From: Ignavibacteria bacterium
GTDB taxonomy: Bacteria > Bacteroidota > Ignavibacteria > Ignavibacteriales > Melioribacteraceae
NCBI GenBank assembly: GCA_003233295.1
Contig: QILJ01000360.1
Coordinates: forward strand, 1 to 5,499
Reading direction: 5' to 3'
Length of the DNA: 5,499 nucleotides
The notes under the pieces are model-generated. The model saw only the letters and a program-made list of their open reading frames with translations, was not told the DNA's origin and did no database searches. Made by a program: the position numbers and the translations under genes. Positions 5,358-5,499 of this stretch are shown in pieces; position 1 is the first letter of the stretch; each line of letters opens with the position of its first letter.

Positions 5358-5499
5358 ATGAGAAACAACCTGGTCATATATGAAAAGTCTGCTAATGGCT
5401 ATGGCGCTTATGTTCCAGACCTACCGGGCTGCACTTCTGCCGGTTCCAGCCGTGAAGAAATTGAAGCAAACATTATAGAAGCCATTACGCTGCATCTTC
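5358..5499 (+). CDS. HicB-like antitoxin, N-terminal part (cut by window end)
   Basis: Forty-seven residues are visible, beginning MRNNLVIYEKSANGYGAYVP. The rest is DLPGC, a TSAGSSREEIEANI stretch and IEAITLHL. This is the standard HicB domain: Y-E-K, GYxAYVPDLPGC, a gapped [ST]-R-E-E and a helix ending in I-x-L-H-L. HicB is the antitoxin of type II HicAB modules and blocks the HicA mRNA-cleaving toxin; many solitary HicB homologues also exist. The C-terminal DNA-binding part lies beyond the window. ATG 5358 matches family starts. An in-frame ATG at 5334 would add eight residues and lies inside a palindrome, so it is less likely. No hicA is encoded upstream, so a partner, if any, must follow. 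It lies outside the proposed island boundary and probably belongs to the host flank. Confidence 0.85.
   Translation, partial: MRNNLVIYEKSANGYGAYVPDLPGCTSAGSSREEIEANIIEAITLHL

Noticed and set aside
1..5499. CRISPR array, tRNA/rRNA genes, transposase or integrase
   Set aside because: No regularly spaced repeats, no cloverleaf or rRNA sequence, and no recombinase motifs were seen on either strand.

Overview
The window looks like the end of a variable genomic island in a Bacteroidota bacterium, most likely Chitinophagaceae/Cytophagales-like. The evidence is a host mnmE 3' end of Bacteroidota type (TNLRHYE near its start, FSKFCIGK at the end), AT-rich leaders without obvious Shine-Dalgarno sequences, and an AT-rich island ending abruptly at a host segment of about 49% G+C.

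Layout, all genes on the + strand: (1) 3-131, the last 42 residues of a truncated, unidentified gene. (2) 239-814, a PD-(D/E)XK nuclease-fold protein. (3) 815-1135, a gene-free stretch with two perfect short inverted repeats and copy A of a roughly 111-bp dispersed repeat. (4) 1136-1564, an orphan 142-residue protein. (5) 1565-1860, copy B of the same repeat, then two palindromes ahead of the next operon. (6) 1861-5020, a tightly packed four-gene operon recognised as an ABC-three-component (ABC-3C) conflict system: a 58-residue single-pass membrane protein, a 193-residue ABC-3C C-terminal-domain protein, the 168-residue middle component and a 633-residue SMC/Rad50-like ABC ATPase. (7) 5021-5238, the last 72 codons or so of mnmE, cut off from the rest of the gene. 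(8) 5358-5499, the start of a HicB-like antitoxin gene with palindromic sequences in front.

The main discovery is in the operon. The 58-residue membrane protein ends in VGGDITGGNK and the next protein begins with VRGDVTGGDK. The motif is C-terminal in the putative effector and N-terminal in its neighbour. That is the arrangement of bacterial adjacent-gene pairs that talk through homotypic, amyloid-like signalling motifs. The CTD protein carries no recognisable toxic domain of its own. I therefore infer a split effector: the ATPase and middle component sense or process a nucleoprotein signal, and the CTD protein recruits or templates the membrane protein through the shared motif to damage the envelope. 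Gene identities are fairly firm; the mechanism is a hypothesis.

The ATPase stop codon abuts mnmE homology with essentially no bases between. The island therefore appears to occupy the 3' part of mnmE, a gene known as an island integration target. The other island end and any integrase lie outside the window.
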